Assembly (NCBI GenBank): GCA_964563155.1
Contig: CAZLVL010000006.1
Span: 1-64,000 of the forward strand
Reading direction: 5' to 3'
DNA length: 64,000 nt
From: DUPQ01 sp964563155
GTDB taxonomy: Bacteria > Bacillota > Clostridia > DUPQ01
Made by a program: the position numbers and the translations under genes. This document shows, one piece after another, positions 42,415-51,573 of this stretch. Positions within the stretch are counted from its first letter, which is position 1. Every line of letters starts with the position of its first letter. Below the pieces are notes generated by a model. The model saw nothing but the letters and a program-made list of their open reading frames with translations, had not been told where the DNA came from and did not search any database.

Positions 42415-43609
42415 TATTTTTGTGGACTATGCCATCTGAATCACTAGTAAAATTATCTAAGGAAAGCACTAGTTTTTTGTAATTATCAGATATTTCTTTT
42501 AGAGCTCTAAATTCTCTTTCTCTAGTTTTTTCTGATGCTATTAAATATGAGACTTGAACATATATCCTATCTAGGCCTCTTTGGCTCTTTTTCTCAGCTA
42601 CAAAATCTATCTCATATTGATTGGTCTTACCAACAAAAACCTCATATCCTCTAGCTATTAATTCTAGGAGAACAATATTTTCTAGTACCAGCTCAATATC
42701 TTGTTCGTTTCTACCTATCACTGCTTGTCTTAGGCCATGATCTACGATGTAATATTTCTCTTGGGTAGCTAAAAACCTTTTACCCTGAATGTCATAGCGC
42801 TTTAAAGGGATAAAAATATATGCACTTTTTATACTCTCCAAATATTTAAGTATGGTCGTTACAGATGCAGTAATAGAATTATCTTTAAGATAATTCTTAA
42901 TGGTGTTAGCAGAAAAACTTTTCCCGCTATTAAGCATCCCATAATTTAAAATTCTTCTTAAAATCTCAGGCTCTCTTAAGTTCTCAACTTTAATAATATC
43001 TTTTAAGATAATTGAGTTGTATATATCGGATAAATAGCTCAAACGATTCTGATACGATAAATCTTGAAATACAAAAAAGGGTATTCCGCCCTCAACTACA
43101 TAGGCTTGAAAATATTCCAAGTTAGTTTTTTCTTGCTGCACACTTTTTCTCCCTTCTACATACTCAGAAAAAGTAAAAGGATAAATTTCAAAGGAAATAT
43201 ATCTACCTATTAATGTAGCAAGTTCTCCAGATAAGATTTTTGTATTTGAGCTTGTGATGTATATATCAACTCTATTCCCATAGTTAGTCAAAAGGAAGTT
43301 AATGACTTTCTCAAAATTCTTTACCTCTTGAACTTCGTCCAAGAAGATATATGATTTTTCATCACTATTTGATATCTCCTTTTTTAAAAAGTCAATTAAA
43401 GAATGATACTCTAGATATGGTTCATACCTTAGTACTTCAAAATTTAGAGTTGTAAATTGAGATTCTTTTACACCTTTTTCAATAAGATATTCTTGAATTA
43501 GTTTAAGCATTACAGATTTACCAGAACGGCGAACTCCTGTTAGCACCTTAATTAACTCTGTATCAATAAATGGAATAATTGAATTTAGATAATTATCTCG
43601 TTTAATCAT
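42389..43609 (-). CDS. AAA ATPase with DUF4143 domain, second copy of the type
   Basis: The 406-residue protein has Walker A TGVRRSGKSVM (residues 24-34), Walker B YIFLDEVQEV near 96, a sensor-like DIYITSSNTKIL, and a C-terminal DUF4143/nuclease-like part with YEIDFVAEKKSQRG. It is from the same broad group as the protein at 7571-8800 but only distantly similar, so it is not a recent duplicate. Such genes move often between Firmicutes and are frequently isolated, as here. Its function is not established. Its stop lies within the end of the convergent Gfo/Idh gene. Confidence 0.85.
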   Translation of the reverse strand: MIKRDNYLNSIIPFIDTELIKVLTGVRRSGKSVMLKLIQEYLIEKGVKESQFTTLNFEVLRYEPYLEYHSLIDFLKKEISNSDEKSYIFLDEVQEVKNFEKVINFLLTNYGNRVDIYITSSNTKILSGELATLIGRYISFEIYPFTFSEYVEGRKSVQQEKTNLEYFQAYVVEGGIPFFVFQDLSYQNRLSYLSDIYNSIILKDIIKVENLREPEILRRILNYGMLNSGKSFSANTIKNYLKDNSITASVTTILKYLESIKSAYIFIPLKRYDIQGKRFLATQEKYYIVDHGLRQAVIGRNEQDIELVLENIVLLELIARGYEVFVGKTNQYEIDFVAEKKSQRGLDRIYVQVSYLIASEKTREREFRALKEISDNYKKLVLSLDNFTSDSDGIVHKNIIDWLLDK

Positions 43610-43716
43610 TTAATCACCTGCCTTGTTTCCATTATACTGAAAATAATCGAACATATCAGGCTTTTTGTCCATTATGATGGAAGCAAAGGGTGAAAACAGT
43701 AATAAATATCACCTAA

Positions 43717-44235
43717 TTAATCAATATATGTAACTATCTCTTCAATTGGTCTTCTAGAGGGCTTAGTAGGTTTCTCATCTGCATAACCTATAGGTAATAT
43801 TGCCATAGGCTTTAGGCCTTCTTCTAATTTTAGAAGATTAGCAAGATTCCCATCATGAAAAGAACCAACCCAACAAGATGCTAGCCCTAGGTTTTGAGCA
43901 CATAATAATATGTTTTGAATAGCAGCCCCATTATCTTGGGGGGTATAAAAGTCGCTTCCCCTACTGCCATACCTTTGGTAAGATCTTTTAGCATCAGAAC
44001 ATACAATAATGAATATGGGAGCTGTTAGAAGAAGGTCTTGGTTACAGGCTTCTTCATAAATAGTCTTTTTCATTTTTTCACTTTTTATTACATAAAAATG
44101 CCAAGGTTGACAATTGCCACCACTAGGAGCATATCTTCCCGCTTCTAATAACTTATTTAAATCTTCTTCTTTTACAGGTTTATCCTTAAACCTTCGTATA
44201 CTTGACCTATCTTTAGCAAGTTGTAAAAAATCCAT
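43717..44235 (-). CDS. nitroreductase-family FMN oxidoreductase
   Basis: The 172-residue protein begins FLQLAKDRSSIRRFKDKPVKEE, the FMN-phosphate motif (RRS/SIRRF), and continues with LLEAGRYAPSGGNCQPWHFYVI, a fixed part of the family, then DNGAAIQNILLCAQNLGLASCWVG near residue 105. Small single-domain nitroreductases reduce flavins, quinones or nitro compounds with NAD(P)H and act as dimers. It is 54 bp downstream of the DUF4832-type gene on the same strand. No physiological substrate can be read from context. Confidence 0.9.
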   Translation of the reverse strand: MDFLQLAKDRSSIRRFKDKPVKEEDLNKLLEAGRYAPSGGNCQPWHFYVIKSEKMKKTIYEEACNQDLLLTAPIFIIVCSDAKRSYQRYGSRGSDFYTPQDNGAAIQNILLCAQNLGLASCWVGSFHDGNLANLLKLEEGLKPMAILPIGYADEKPTKPSRRPIEEIVTYID

Positions 44236-44289
44236 AATCTTCTTGTATGATATTATCAGCTACCAATCATACTCCTCCTTCTTGTATTT

Positions 44290-45726
44290 CTATTCAACTA
44301 AAACATCTAATATATATGCAAAATTATCCTCTTTATATATCCCATCCTTAAAACCAAAAAGTACTGGCTTATCTTTTTCGAAAAGCCCTATTGCAAGCTG
44401 GTATTTACCCTTAGCTAGGTCTTTTGTTGTAAATTCACAAGTAACTTGGCTCTCTTTTGACTCTAACCAATCTCTATTATCTACATCAATATGAAACTCC
44501 ACTCTTGTATCTTGGTTAACTAAGGCTAGTTTCAAGTCATATTTATGATAGCAAGGGGCAAAGCCTCTGTTTTCTATAAATAACTGCACTTGGTTTTTCC
44601 CCTTACACTTAAAGGTATTATCTTTACCTGCTACCACTCCATTTACAAAGTACCAATAGCCTAATCTGTTGGCTGCATATTCGGTAAAGTAGCGGTTTTT
44701 TTCTAACCAGGGTCTTGGATAACCATGAAAACCTGCAAAGGTAGCCTTAGTTTCTCTCATTGCCTCCATAAAGGGAAAGCCATCTTTAAAGACCTCTTCT
44801 CTTACTAAGATATAGTGTTCTAGTTCTAAGGCTACAGGAGCCTTTTTGTTAATCATGTCAAACATCCAAGGACTTCTTAAAGAGGTATAGCCTAAATCTC
44901 TAGCATAACAAGATACTAAAATAGAGTCATCATCTATACCCATATCTAAATCTACAGCCCTTTGTATTATTCTAAGGTTCTCATCCACTCCTCTTTCCCA
45001 GCAAGAGTTTATAAAGTCATCATTAAACATTAAGGTCTTGTCTGGAAAATGCTTGGCATGTAAGTCCATATGCTTAATTACTAGGTCAGCTCCATACTGT
45101 ATGTTGGTGCCAGCAGCAGTATGTCCTTCTCCCCAGGTACCAAAGGTACCTACATCAATAGTTTCAATATTGGGATCCTTATTAAACTTTCTTCCAGCTT
45201 CAGCCATAAACCTGTCTAAGCATTCTAAAAAGATGGGGTCATCATAGGCTGGTTCTAAAAAGCCTTGAGGCGTTCTATATACCTTAGCTCCTTTTTCGAA
45301 TACAAACTCAGGTGTAGCAAAGGGTATACTTTCTATCCCTTCATAGGTACATATCCTAATGCCAAACTTGTAGCCTAAGGGGCCCCATTTATTCATTATG
45401 GAGTCAATGTATGACCAATCATATACTCCTTCTTCTTTTTCTATATCTCCCCAATCAAACCTTAGATAAAGATGATTTAGACCTGGAAAATCTAGGACCA
45501 AATCTCTGGGATCATGGCGCTCCCTATAATCTCCTCTAATAAAGCCATTATCTATATAGTGCCAATACCAACCCTTATGAGGATTTTTTAGAACTTTTTT
45601 ATCATCTTGTATGGATTTTAGGCTAATATAGCCTTCTATGCCTTTATCTGGCTCATAGGGACATAGTTGGGTTGCAGTACTTTTAAAGGGGGTAAATTCT
45701 ACCATATTGGGATATTTCTTACTCAT
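44290..45726 (-). CDS. putative glycosidase, DUF4832 type
   Basis: The 478-residue protein has no signal peptide. It opens with the characteristic NPHKGWYWHY near residue 45, then a TIM-barrel pattern: YLRFDWGDIEKEEGVYDW, RICTYEG, and DVGTFGTWGEGH near 195 with a glutamate placed as in clan GH-A acid/base residues. PVALELEHYIL, about 100 residues later, offers a second glutamate. The C-terminal 100 residues are a beta-sandwich ending YQLAIGLFEKDKP (the DUF4832 region). It is probably a cytoplasmic or wall-associated glycoside hydrolase; substrate unknown. It is downstream of galU by 81 bp. Confidence 0.75.
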   Translation of the reverse strand: MSKKYPNMVEFTPFKSTATQLCPYEPDKGIEGYISLKSIQDDKKVLKNPHKGWYWHYIDNGFIRGDYRERHDPRDLVLDFPGLNHLYLRFDWGDIEKEEGVYDWSYIDSIMNKWGPLGYKFGIRICTYEGIESIPFATPEFVFEKGAKVYRTPQGFLEPAYDDPIFLECLDRFMAEAGRKFNKDPNIETIDVGTFGTWGEGHTAAGTNIQYGADLVIKHMDLHAKHFPDKTLMFNDDFINSCWERGVDENLRIIQRAVDLDMGIDDDSILVSCYARDLGYTSLRSPWMFDMINKKAPVALELEHYILVREEVFKDGFPFMEAMRETKATFAGFHGYPRPWLEKNRYFTEYAANRLGYWYFVNGVVAGKDNTFKCKGKNQVQLFIENRGFAPCYHKYDLKLALVNQDTRVEFHIDVDNRDWLESKESQVTCEFTTKDLAKGKYQLAIGLFEKDKPVLFGFKDGIYKEDNFAYILDVLVE

Positions 45727-45807
45727 ATTTTCTTACTAAATACAATCTTGTAGATTATATTCTCCTTTTCTAAATTATATATATACTAACGTTACAAGAG
45801 GTTTTAC

Positions 45808-46677
45808 TTAAGCCTTTAAAAAGTCCTTTAAATAGGCTAAAAAGTCATCCTTTAAATCCTCTCGTCTTAGGGCAAATTCAACAGTAGCCTGTAAAAAGCC
45901 CAGTTTATCTCCTACATCATAGCGTAGTCCTTCAAATTCATAGGCATACATCAACTCTTTAGTAGCAAGTTCTCTTAGGGCATCTGTTAATTGGATTTCT
46001 CCTTTTTTACCTGGCTTTGTATTTTCTAAAATCTTAAATATATCAGAGGTTATAATATATCTTCCTAGTATGGCAATGTTTGAAGGGGCATGCTCTAAGT
46101 TAGGTTTTTCTACTAAATCTTTTACTTCGTAGAGCTTATCTTCAACCTTTTTTCCATCTACTATTCCATATTTATGGACATCTCTTTCATCTACAGCTTG
46201 TACTCCTAAGACTGAGCATCTATGTTTTTCATAAACCTCTATCATTTGTCTTAAACAAGGAGTCTTTTGGGTGTAGACCACATCATCTCCTAGAAGCACA
46301 GCAAAGGGCTCTTGTTCTACAAAGGCCTTGGCACAATAAATGGCATGACCTAAGCCCTTAGCCTCTTTTTGCCTTACATAATATACATCAGCTAGGTTAC
46401 TAATACCTTTAACAAGGGTAAGAAGCTCTTCTTCTTGCTTTTTTTCTAATTCAATTTCTAATTCTAAGGACCTATCAAAATGGTCTTCTATAGCTCTTTT
46501 ACTTTTACCTGTGATAATGAGAATCTCTTCTATACCTGATTGCACAGCTTCTTCTACAATATATTGTATGGTTGGTTTATCAACTATAGGTAGCATCTCT
46601 TTAGGCATGGCCTTGGTAGCAGGCAAAAATCTTGTTCCCAAACCTGCTGCAGGAATAACAGCTTTACGAATTTTCAT
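45808..46677 (-). CDS. galU: UTP-glucose-1-phosphate uridylyltransferase
   Basis: GalU makes UDP-glucose from glucose 1-phosphate and UTP, supplying glycosylation of wall polymers. The 289-residue protein begins with the nucleotide motif KAVIPAAGLGTRFLPATKA and KEMLPIVDKPTIQYIVEEA, contains YVRQKEAKGLGHAIYCAK near 105, LLGDDVVY, and LVEKPNLEHAPSNIAILGRY near 190. All are diagnostic. It is 78 bp downstream of the TagB-like gene on the same strand, so a shared role in teichoic-acid or capsule building is likely. Confidence 0.95.
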   Translation of the reverse strand: MKIRKAVIPAAGLGTRFLPATKAMPKEMLPIVDKPTIQYIVEEAVQSGIEEILIITGKSKRAIEDHFDRSLELEIELEKKQEEELLTLVKGISNLADVYYVRQKEAKGLGHAIYCAKAFVEQEPFAVLLGDDVVYTQKTPCLRQMIEVYEKHRCSVLGVQAVDERDVHKYGIVDGKKVEDKLYEVKDLVEKPNLEHAPSNIAILGRYIITSDIFKILENTKPGKKGEIQLTDALRELATKELMYAYEFEGLRYDVGDKLGFLQATVEFALRREDLKDDFLAYLKDFLKA

Positions 46678-46755
46678 ACTAGCTCCTTTAATTATTTAAA
46701 TCATATTATTATATCAATCTTAACATAAATACTAAAAAACTAAAAAACTAAAAAA

Positions 46756-47937
46756 TTAAAAACCTAAAAACTCTAGTATCCTCTTGCTACTATTTTCATC
46801 CTTATACTGATGAAAAAGATCCAATATTCTTTTTCTTTCATCTATATAGGGATCTTCTTTATTCTTAAAGTCTTCCAAAAGCTCTATTAGGTCTGAAAAA
46901 CTTTCAAGTTTTGCCCCTGGCATATAACTTAAGGGGTCTTCTACCAAAAAGCCTGTATTGTCTTTGTATTCTTTCATATCATCTACAGTAAAGGCTATGG
47001 GCCTATCTAATAGGAGATAGTCAATATATGTTGAGGAGTAGTCGGTTATAAGTAAATCGCTTTTACCTATTAAGTGATATAGCTCAATTTGAGCTTTTTC
47101 TAAATCCTCATTTTTTACTATCTTAATATTTTCTTTTTCTTCTAAGGCCATAAAACTTAAATCTTGGGCTGGGTGAGGTTTAATTAATAATATGAGTTTT
47201 TCTTTTTTTAGTTTTTGGTTTAATAAATCCCATTCAGCTTTTTTCTTTAACAAAGGCAAATCTATATCATCCTCTTTAGCATCTGTATCATTAACCAGTT
47301 TGTTAATATGCCTTCTATAGGTGGGCATCCATAAAACAAGAGAGAAATCTTCAGGTTTATCTATAGATAAATCCATAAGTGCTTTGGTATCTTCAAACAA
47401 GAGGTCATTTCTTGGATATCCTAAGACAACTAATTTATCTTGGCCACTATCATAGCTTTTTAATCTAATGCTACCCATAAAGTCTGAAGTGCTTAAGATG
47501 TAGCTATTGTTTTTTACAGGGTCATGTTTTCCCTTTGTGTTTTTTAGCGATGTACCATGGGTTAGGTTAAAGACAACCTGGTTTTTTCTAGGTCTGTGCT
47601 TTGAAAGATTTTGGTGAGTGTAAAAAAAGTAATTACTAAGAGCTGTTAACCTGTATGCGTTTAGCTTAGCAAGAAAAGATAAAAAAGAAGACTCATATTC
47701 TAAAGATACAAACTTCACATTTTTAATGCTAATATGATCAAACTTCTCTTTTTTACTTACCAACCAATATATTCTATACTCCTCATTTACTTTGTATTTT
47801 AAGGCTTCTAGAAAAAGTGCTTTAGAGTTATCACAGTAATCGCTTCTACTTTCAAAGACCATGGATTTAGAGACAGTTGAAAACAAAGCTATAACATTAA
47901 ATACTTGTCTAAAAATTCCTTTAACTAGTCTTTTCAT
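46756..47937 (-). CDS. CDP-glycerol glycerophosphotransferase-family protein (TagB/TagF-like)
   Basis: These enzymes add glycerol (or ribitol) phosphate from CDP-alcohols to wall or lipid carriers at the inner membrane face. The 393-residue protein shows NLTHGTSLKN near residue 130 (the catalytic-region HG motif), VLGYPRNDLLF, VLWMPTYRR near 205, LLIKPHPAQDLSF near 252 and LITDYSSTYIDYLLLDRPIAFTVDDM near 310, which together define the Glyphos_transf family. The length is that of primases such as TagB rather than the longer polymerase TagF. Its own promoter region holds no clear consensus. It heads a same-strand row with galU. Confidence 0.9.
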   Translation of the reverse strand: MKRLVKGIFRQVFNVIALFSTVSKSMVFESRSDYCDNSKALFLEALKYKVNEEYRIYWLVSKKEKFDHISIKNVKFVSLEYESSFLSFLAKLNAYRLTALSNYFFYTHQNLSKHRPRKNQVVFNLTHGTSLKNTKGKHDPVKNNSYILSTSDFMGSIRLKSYDSGQDKLVVLGYPRNDLLFEDTKALMDLSIDKPEDFSLVLWMPTYRRHINKLVNDTDAKEDDIDLPLLKKKAEWDLLNQKLKKEKLILLIKPHPAQDLSFMALEEKENIKIVKNEDLEKAQIELYHLIGKSDLLITDYSSTYIDYLLLDRPIAFTVDDMKEYKDNTGFLVEDPLSYMPGAKLESFSDLIELLEDFKNKEDPYIDERKRILDLFHQYKDENSSKRILEFLGF

Positions 47938-48061
47938 AATTTCTCCTTTTTTTTCTAGATAATCATATTATACCTAAATTTTATGTAAACTTAAGTAGAA
48001 TCTAAAAAGTGCAAGAGCTTTTGTAAAAAGGCAAAAGGTAAAGTAAAAAAGAAATATTTTT

Positions 48062-48137
48062 GTTAATTTTAGCATTAACCATAAAAATTACTTCCTTTTA
48101 TGTCTTTCTTGAACAATATTGCTTTAGTTAATATAAT
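48062..48137 (+). promoter_or_regulatory. promoter of the lrp-pnt operon with upstream dyad
   Basis: TTGAAC (48109-48114), 17 bp, TATAAT (48132-48137). A dyad, GTTAAT (48062-48067) and ATTAAC (48074-48079), lies 30 bp upstream of the -35 and could bind the Lrp-type protein encoded first. Confidence 0.65.
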
Positions 48138-48194
48138 GAAGGTAATAAATATTGTATCTGAAAAATGATTAAAATTGAATATTTGAGGTGAACC

Positions 48195-48656
48195 ATGTTG
48201 GACTCAGTTGATATTAAGATATTAAAGCTACTAGAAGAAAATGCTCGAATGAATGCTTCGGTAATTGGAGAAAAAATCAGCATGTCTGTTTCTGCTGTTA
48301 TAGAAAGAATAAGAAAGCTGGAAAATTCGGGGATTATAAAAAAGTATACAGTGTTAGTGGACTACAAAAAGATTGATATGGATGTCTCTGCCTACATATC
48401 TATATGTATGGAAGACCCAAAACATATGAACGCCTTTATTAAGGCAATTCAAAATATACCAGAAATCTTAGAATGCCACTATATTGCTGGAGACTATGAC
48501 TTTTTGCTCAAGGTCCTAACCAAATCTACAGGAACCTTGGCAGAACTATTAAACAAGATAAAGTCTTTACCTGGGGCTTCTTTAACCAGAACCCTTGTTG
48601 TATTAGAAACACACAAAGATGGACGAATTGTATTAGATGAGGGAGGTATAAAATGA
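48195..48656 (+). CDS. Lrp/AsnC-family transcriptional regulator
   Basis: The 153-residue protein has the N-terminal helix-turn-helix VDIKILKLLEENARMNASVIGEKISMSVSAVIERIRKLE (residues 4-44) and a RAM ligand domain with YISICMEDPKHMNAFIKAI and CHYIAGDYDFLLKV near 95-110. Lrp-type proteins sense amino acids or other small effectors. ATG is preceded by GAGGTG. Its stop overlaps the start of the transhydrogenase alpha gene (ATGA), which is unusual: regulator and enzyme are translated together. It probably controls the pnt genes in response to an amino acid, perhaps alanine, given the relation of PntAA to alanine dehydrogenase. Confidence 0.93.
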   Translation: MLDSVDIKILKLLEENARMNASVIGEKISMSVSAVIERIRKLENSGIIKKYTVLVDYKKIDMDVSAYISICMEDPKHMNAFIKAIQNIPEILECHYIAGDYDFLLKVLTKSTGTLAELLNKIKSLPGASLTRTLVVLETHKDGRIVLDEGGIK

Positions 48657-49816
48657 TTATTGGTATTCCAAAAGAAATTATGCTAGGTGAAAACAGGGTT
48701 TCTGCCACTCCAGATACGGTAGCCTTAATGGTTAATGATGGCCATCAAGTCTTAGTAGAAAGAGGTGCAGGACAAGGCTCCCACTTTTCAGATTCTATGT
48801 ATGAAGAAAAAGGTGGAAAAATTATAGAAGATGCTAGAGACATCTTTAAAAGAGCTCAAGTTATTCTAAAGGTAAAAGAGCCTCTTTTTAATACCAAATA
48901 TCAAACCCATGAAGTAGATATGATGCACCAAGGCCAATATATCATATCCTTTTTACACCCTGCCTCCCCTTCTAACCATGAAATGGTCAGAAGACTAGCA
49001 GATAAGGGGGTAATATCTCTTACCCTTGATGGAATTCCCAGAATATCCAGAGCACAAAATATGGATGCCCTAACCTCTATGAGCACTGTTGCAGGTTACA
49101 AGGGTATCTTAATTGCAGCCAATCATATGGCTAAATTTGTACCTCCTATCTTTTCAGCAGTAGGCGGAAGCAAACCTGCAAAAGCTTTAATAATTGGAGC
49201 TGGTGTAGGAGGCTTACAAGCCCTTGCTACAGCAAAAAGGTTGGGAGCTTTAACCTATGCCTTGGATATACGGCCTCAAGCTCAAGAAGAGGCTAAATCC
49301 TTAGGTGCTAAGGTAATAGACCCTAATGTTCCCCAAGACCTAGCTGTGGGAGAAGGTGGGTATGCAAAGGCTTTAGATAAAACCCATTTAGAAATAGAAA
49401 GAAAAGCCCTATCAGAAGTACTAGCAGATATGGATATTATCTTTTTATCTGCCCTAGTACCTGGAAGAAAGGCCCCTATCTTAATAACAAAAGATATGCT
49501 TTCTCTTTTAAAGCCAGGCTCTGTAATTATTGACATATCCATTGACCAAGGAGGAAATTGTCAAGAAACTGTGCCAGGTGAAATAGTTGAAAAAGATGGA
49601 GTTACCATATGTGGCATTAAAAACATACCTGGTATGCTACCAGCATCAGCTACCTGGATGTTTGCCCAAAATATATATAACCTTCTAAAGTATCTAGTTA
49701 AAGAAGATAAGATACCCTTAGATTTAGAAGATGAAATAATACAAGGCATCCTTACCACTAAAGATTTTAAAATCACCCACCAAGGAACCTTAGATGCTAT
49801 GAATGAATCAACTTAG
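48653..49816 (+). CDS. pntAA: NAD(P) transhydrogenase subunit alpha, part 1 (PntAA)
   Basis: This soluble domain I binds NAD(H) in proton-translocating transhydrogenase. The 387-residue protein opens MIIGIPKEIMLGENRVSATPDTV as in alanine dehydrogenase and PntA, then TSMSTVAGYKGILIAANH near 143 and the NAD-binding IIGAGVGGLQALATAKRLGALTYALDIRP near 182. The VLSRVGGY-like loop of alanine dehydrogenase is absent. SALVPGRKAPILITKDML supports PntA rather than alanine dehydrogenase. With the two downstream genes it forms a split three-gene enzyme. Confidence 0.94.
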   Translation: MIIGIPKEIMLGENRVSATPDTVALMVNDGHQVLVERGAGQGSHFSDSMYEEKGGKIIEDARDIFKRAQVILKVKEPLFNTKYQTHEVDMMHQGQYIISFLHPASPSNHEMVRRLADKGVISLTLDGIPRISRAQNMDALTSMSTVAGYKGILIAANHMAKFVPPIFSAVGGSKPAKALIIGAGVGGLQALATAKRLGALTYALDIRPQAQEEAKSLGAKVIDPNVPQDLAVGEGGYAKALDKTHLEIERKALSEVLADMDIIFLSALVPGRKAPILITKDMLSLLKPGSVIIDISIDQGGNCQETVPGEIVEKDGVTICGIKNIPGMLPASATWMFAQNIYNLLKYLVKEDKIPLDLEDEIIQGILTTKDFKITHQGTLDAMNEST

Positions 49817-49826
49817 GAGGTAACCT

Positions 49827-50120
49827 ATGAACCCTTTATACCTGCTATTAATATTTGTCCTTGCCACCATTATTGGCTACAAGCTCATTTCCAATGTGCC
49901 TAGCCTTCTTCATACTCCCCTAATGTCAGGAATGAATGCTCTTTCAGGCATAACCATACTAGGGGCTCTAGCAGCTACAAAAGAAGCTATTGCTACTGGA
50001 AACAAGGTCTTAGGAGCTATTGCAATTGTTCTAGCTATGATTAATGTAGCTGGTGGCTTTGGTGTAACCCATAGAATGCTAAAAATGTTTAATAAAAAGG
50101 AGGTGGCTAAAAATGACTGA
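49827..50120 (+). CDS. pntAB: NAD(P) transhydrogenase subunit alpha, part 2 (PntAB)
   Basis: The 97-residue membrane subunit carries three predicted transmembrane segments. Typical elements are LLIFVLATIIGYKLISNVPSLLHTPLMSGMNALSGI near residue 5-40, with the conserved VPxLLHTPLMSxxNAxSG pattern of the PntA membrane end, and AINVAGGFxVTHRML near 72. ATG has AGGAGG upstream. It overlaps pntB by 8 bp. Confidence 0.93.
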   Translation: MNPLYLLLIFVLATIIGYKLISNVPSLLHTPLMSGMNALSGITILGALAATKEAIATGNKVLGAIAIVLAMINVAGGFGVTHRMLKMFNKKEVAKND

Positions 50121-51528
50121 TTTAACCTACTATATTCTTTCAGGTCTTTTAACCTTAGCCATCTTGGCAGGCCTAGTTATGATGGCAAAGGTCAAAACAG
50201 CTAAGGCTGGTAACCTCTTGTCTGCTATAGCTATAGCTTTAGCAATACTCATAACCCTCTACAAATACAAGATCTTTTCAGACCTATTTATACTTTTCTT
50301 CATTCTTCTAGGTCTGGTTATTGGATTAATAATTGCTAGATTAGTTAAGATGATATCTATGCCCCAGTTAGTTGCCCTTTTAAATGGCCTAGGAGGTGCT
50401 GCATCAGCCCTAGTTGGCTTTATGGCTATAGGTAGCTCATCAGATATCTTTGGTAAGTTGACTGCCCTTTTAGCCCTTGCCATAGGGGGACTTACCCTTT
50501 CAGGCTCTTTAGTAGCAGGAGGAAAACTCCAAGGCATATTGTCTCAAAAGCCCCTATTTCTAAAAAACCACAGCCTCTTAACCTACTTAACTTTAGTTTT
50601 AACAATACTTTCTGGTGGCTTAAGCATATTCATTAATAGCTTACAAACCCTACTACCTTTACTAACCTTAGTCTTTTCCCTTCTTTTTGGTCTAGTCTTT
50701 TCCATAAGGGTAGGTGGAGCAGATATGCCTATTACCATATCCTTACTAAATTCTTTATCAGGTTTAGCGGGAGCTTTAGCCGGTATGGCAATTTCAGATC
50801 CCCTTTTAGTAGTTGTAGGTGGTCTAGTAGGCTCCTCTGGTCTTCTTCTAACCCAAATCATGTGTAAAGCCATGAATAGACCCTTAAAAGATATCCTTCT
50901 AGGCAAGACCTCTACAAGAAAAGAAAAAGCTAACGAAGTAGAAATAAATAAGGAAAAGGAAAGTGTACAGACTAATACAGTAGAAGAAGATGTAATACTT
51001 AGTGAAGTAAAGGAAAGTAAGGAAGAAGTAGACATTAAAAGCCTTATAGACCAAGCTAACACTGTAATTATAATTCCAGGTTATGGCATGGCCTTAGCTC
51101 AAGCTCAAAGCTTAGTAAAAGAATTAGAAGACAAACTAGAGAGTAAGAATAAGGAAGTTCAATATGGAATTCATCCTGTGGCAGGTCGCATGCCTGGCCA
51201 TATGAATGTTCTACTAGCAGAGGTGGATGTAGACTATGACAAACTTTTAGAAATGGATGATGTTAATCCCTTATTTAAAGAAACAGATATAGCTATTGTA
51301 GTTGGAGCCAATGATGTAATAAATCCAGCTGCTAACACTGCCCAAGGTACTCCCATATATGGTATGCCCATATTACATGTTGAAGAGGCTAAACATATTA
51401 TAATTTGTAACTTTGACTTAAAACCAGGTTATGCTGGAGTAGAAAACCCAATATATGAGAATCCTAAGACTACTCTTCTACTTGGTGATGCTAAAGATAG
51501 CTTACTTAAGCTGTTGGAGATGGTGTAG
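50113..51528 (+). CDS. pntB: NAD(P) transhydrogenase subunit beta
   Basis: PntB contributes most of the membrane channel and the NADP(H)-binding domain III. The 471-residue protein has eight or nine transmembrane segments in the first 270 residues, a charged linker (about 273-310, rich in E, K and V), and domain III with VIIIPGYGMALAQAQ near 318, HPVAGRMPGHMNVLLAE near 358, and VVGANDVINPAANTAQGTPI near 397. It exchanges reducing equivalents between NADH and NADP+ at the cost of the proton gradient, supplying NADPH for biosynthesis. The long charged linker is somewhat extended. Confidence 0.95.
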   Translation: MTDLTYYILSGLLTLAILAGLVMMAKVKTAKAGNLLSAIAIALAILITLYKYKIFSDLFILFFILLGLVIGLIIARLVKMISMPQLVALLNGLGGAASALVGFMAIGSSSDIFGKLTALLALAIGGLTLSGSLVAGGKLQGILSQKPLFLKNHSLLTYLTLVLTILSGGLSIFINSLQTLLPLLTLVFSLLFGLVFSIRVGGADMPITISLLNSLSGLAGALAGMAISDPLLVVVGGLVGSSGLLLTQIMCKAMNRPLKDILLGKTSTRKEKANEVEINKEKESVQTNTVEEDVILSEVKESKEEVDIKSLIDQANTVIIIPGYGMALAQAQSLVKELEDKLESKNKEVQYGIHPVAGRMPGHMNVLLAEVDVDYDKLLEMDDVNPLFKETDIAIVVGANDVINPAANTAQGTPIYGMPILHVEEAKHIIICNFDLKPGYAGVENPIYENPKTTLLLGDAKDSLLKLLEMV

Positions 51529-51559
51529 GTAAAATATATTGCTAATATCTTTTATCTAC
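51525..51559. terminator. hairpin between convergent pntB and ATPase genes
   Basis: Sixteen bases on each side pair with one mismatch and one G-T, around a GCT loop; the stem includes the pntB stop codon. There is no clean T-run, so it may act as a weak two-way terminator or an mRNA end protector. Confidence 0.45.
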
Positions 51560-51573
51560 TCGATGGTACCTTG

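Noticed and set aside
48653..49816. Alanine dehydrogenase
   Set aside because: The N-terminus is similar, but the following pntAB and pntB genes and the VPGRKAP segment identify transhydrogenase subunit alpha.
51564..51570. TGGTACC as a possible T-box element
   Set aside because: It lies between two convergent genes, lacks the rest of the T-box (GGGTGG..CCGCG context, stem I), and is not upstream of a gene.
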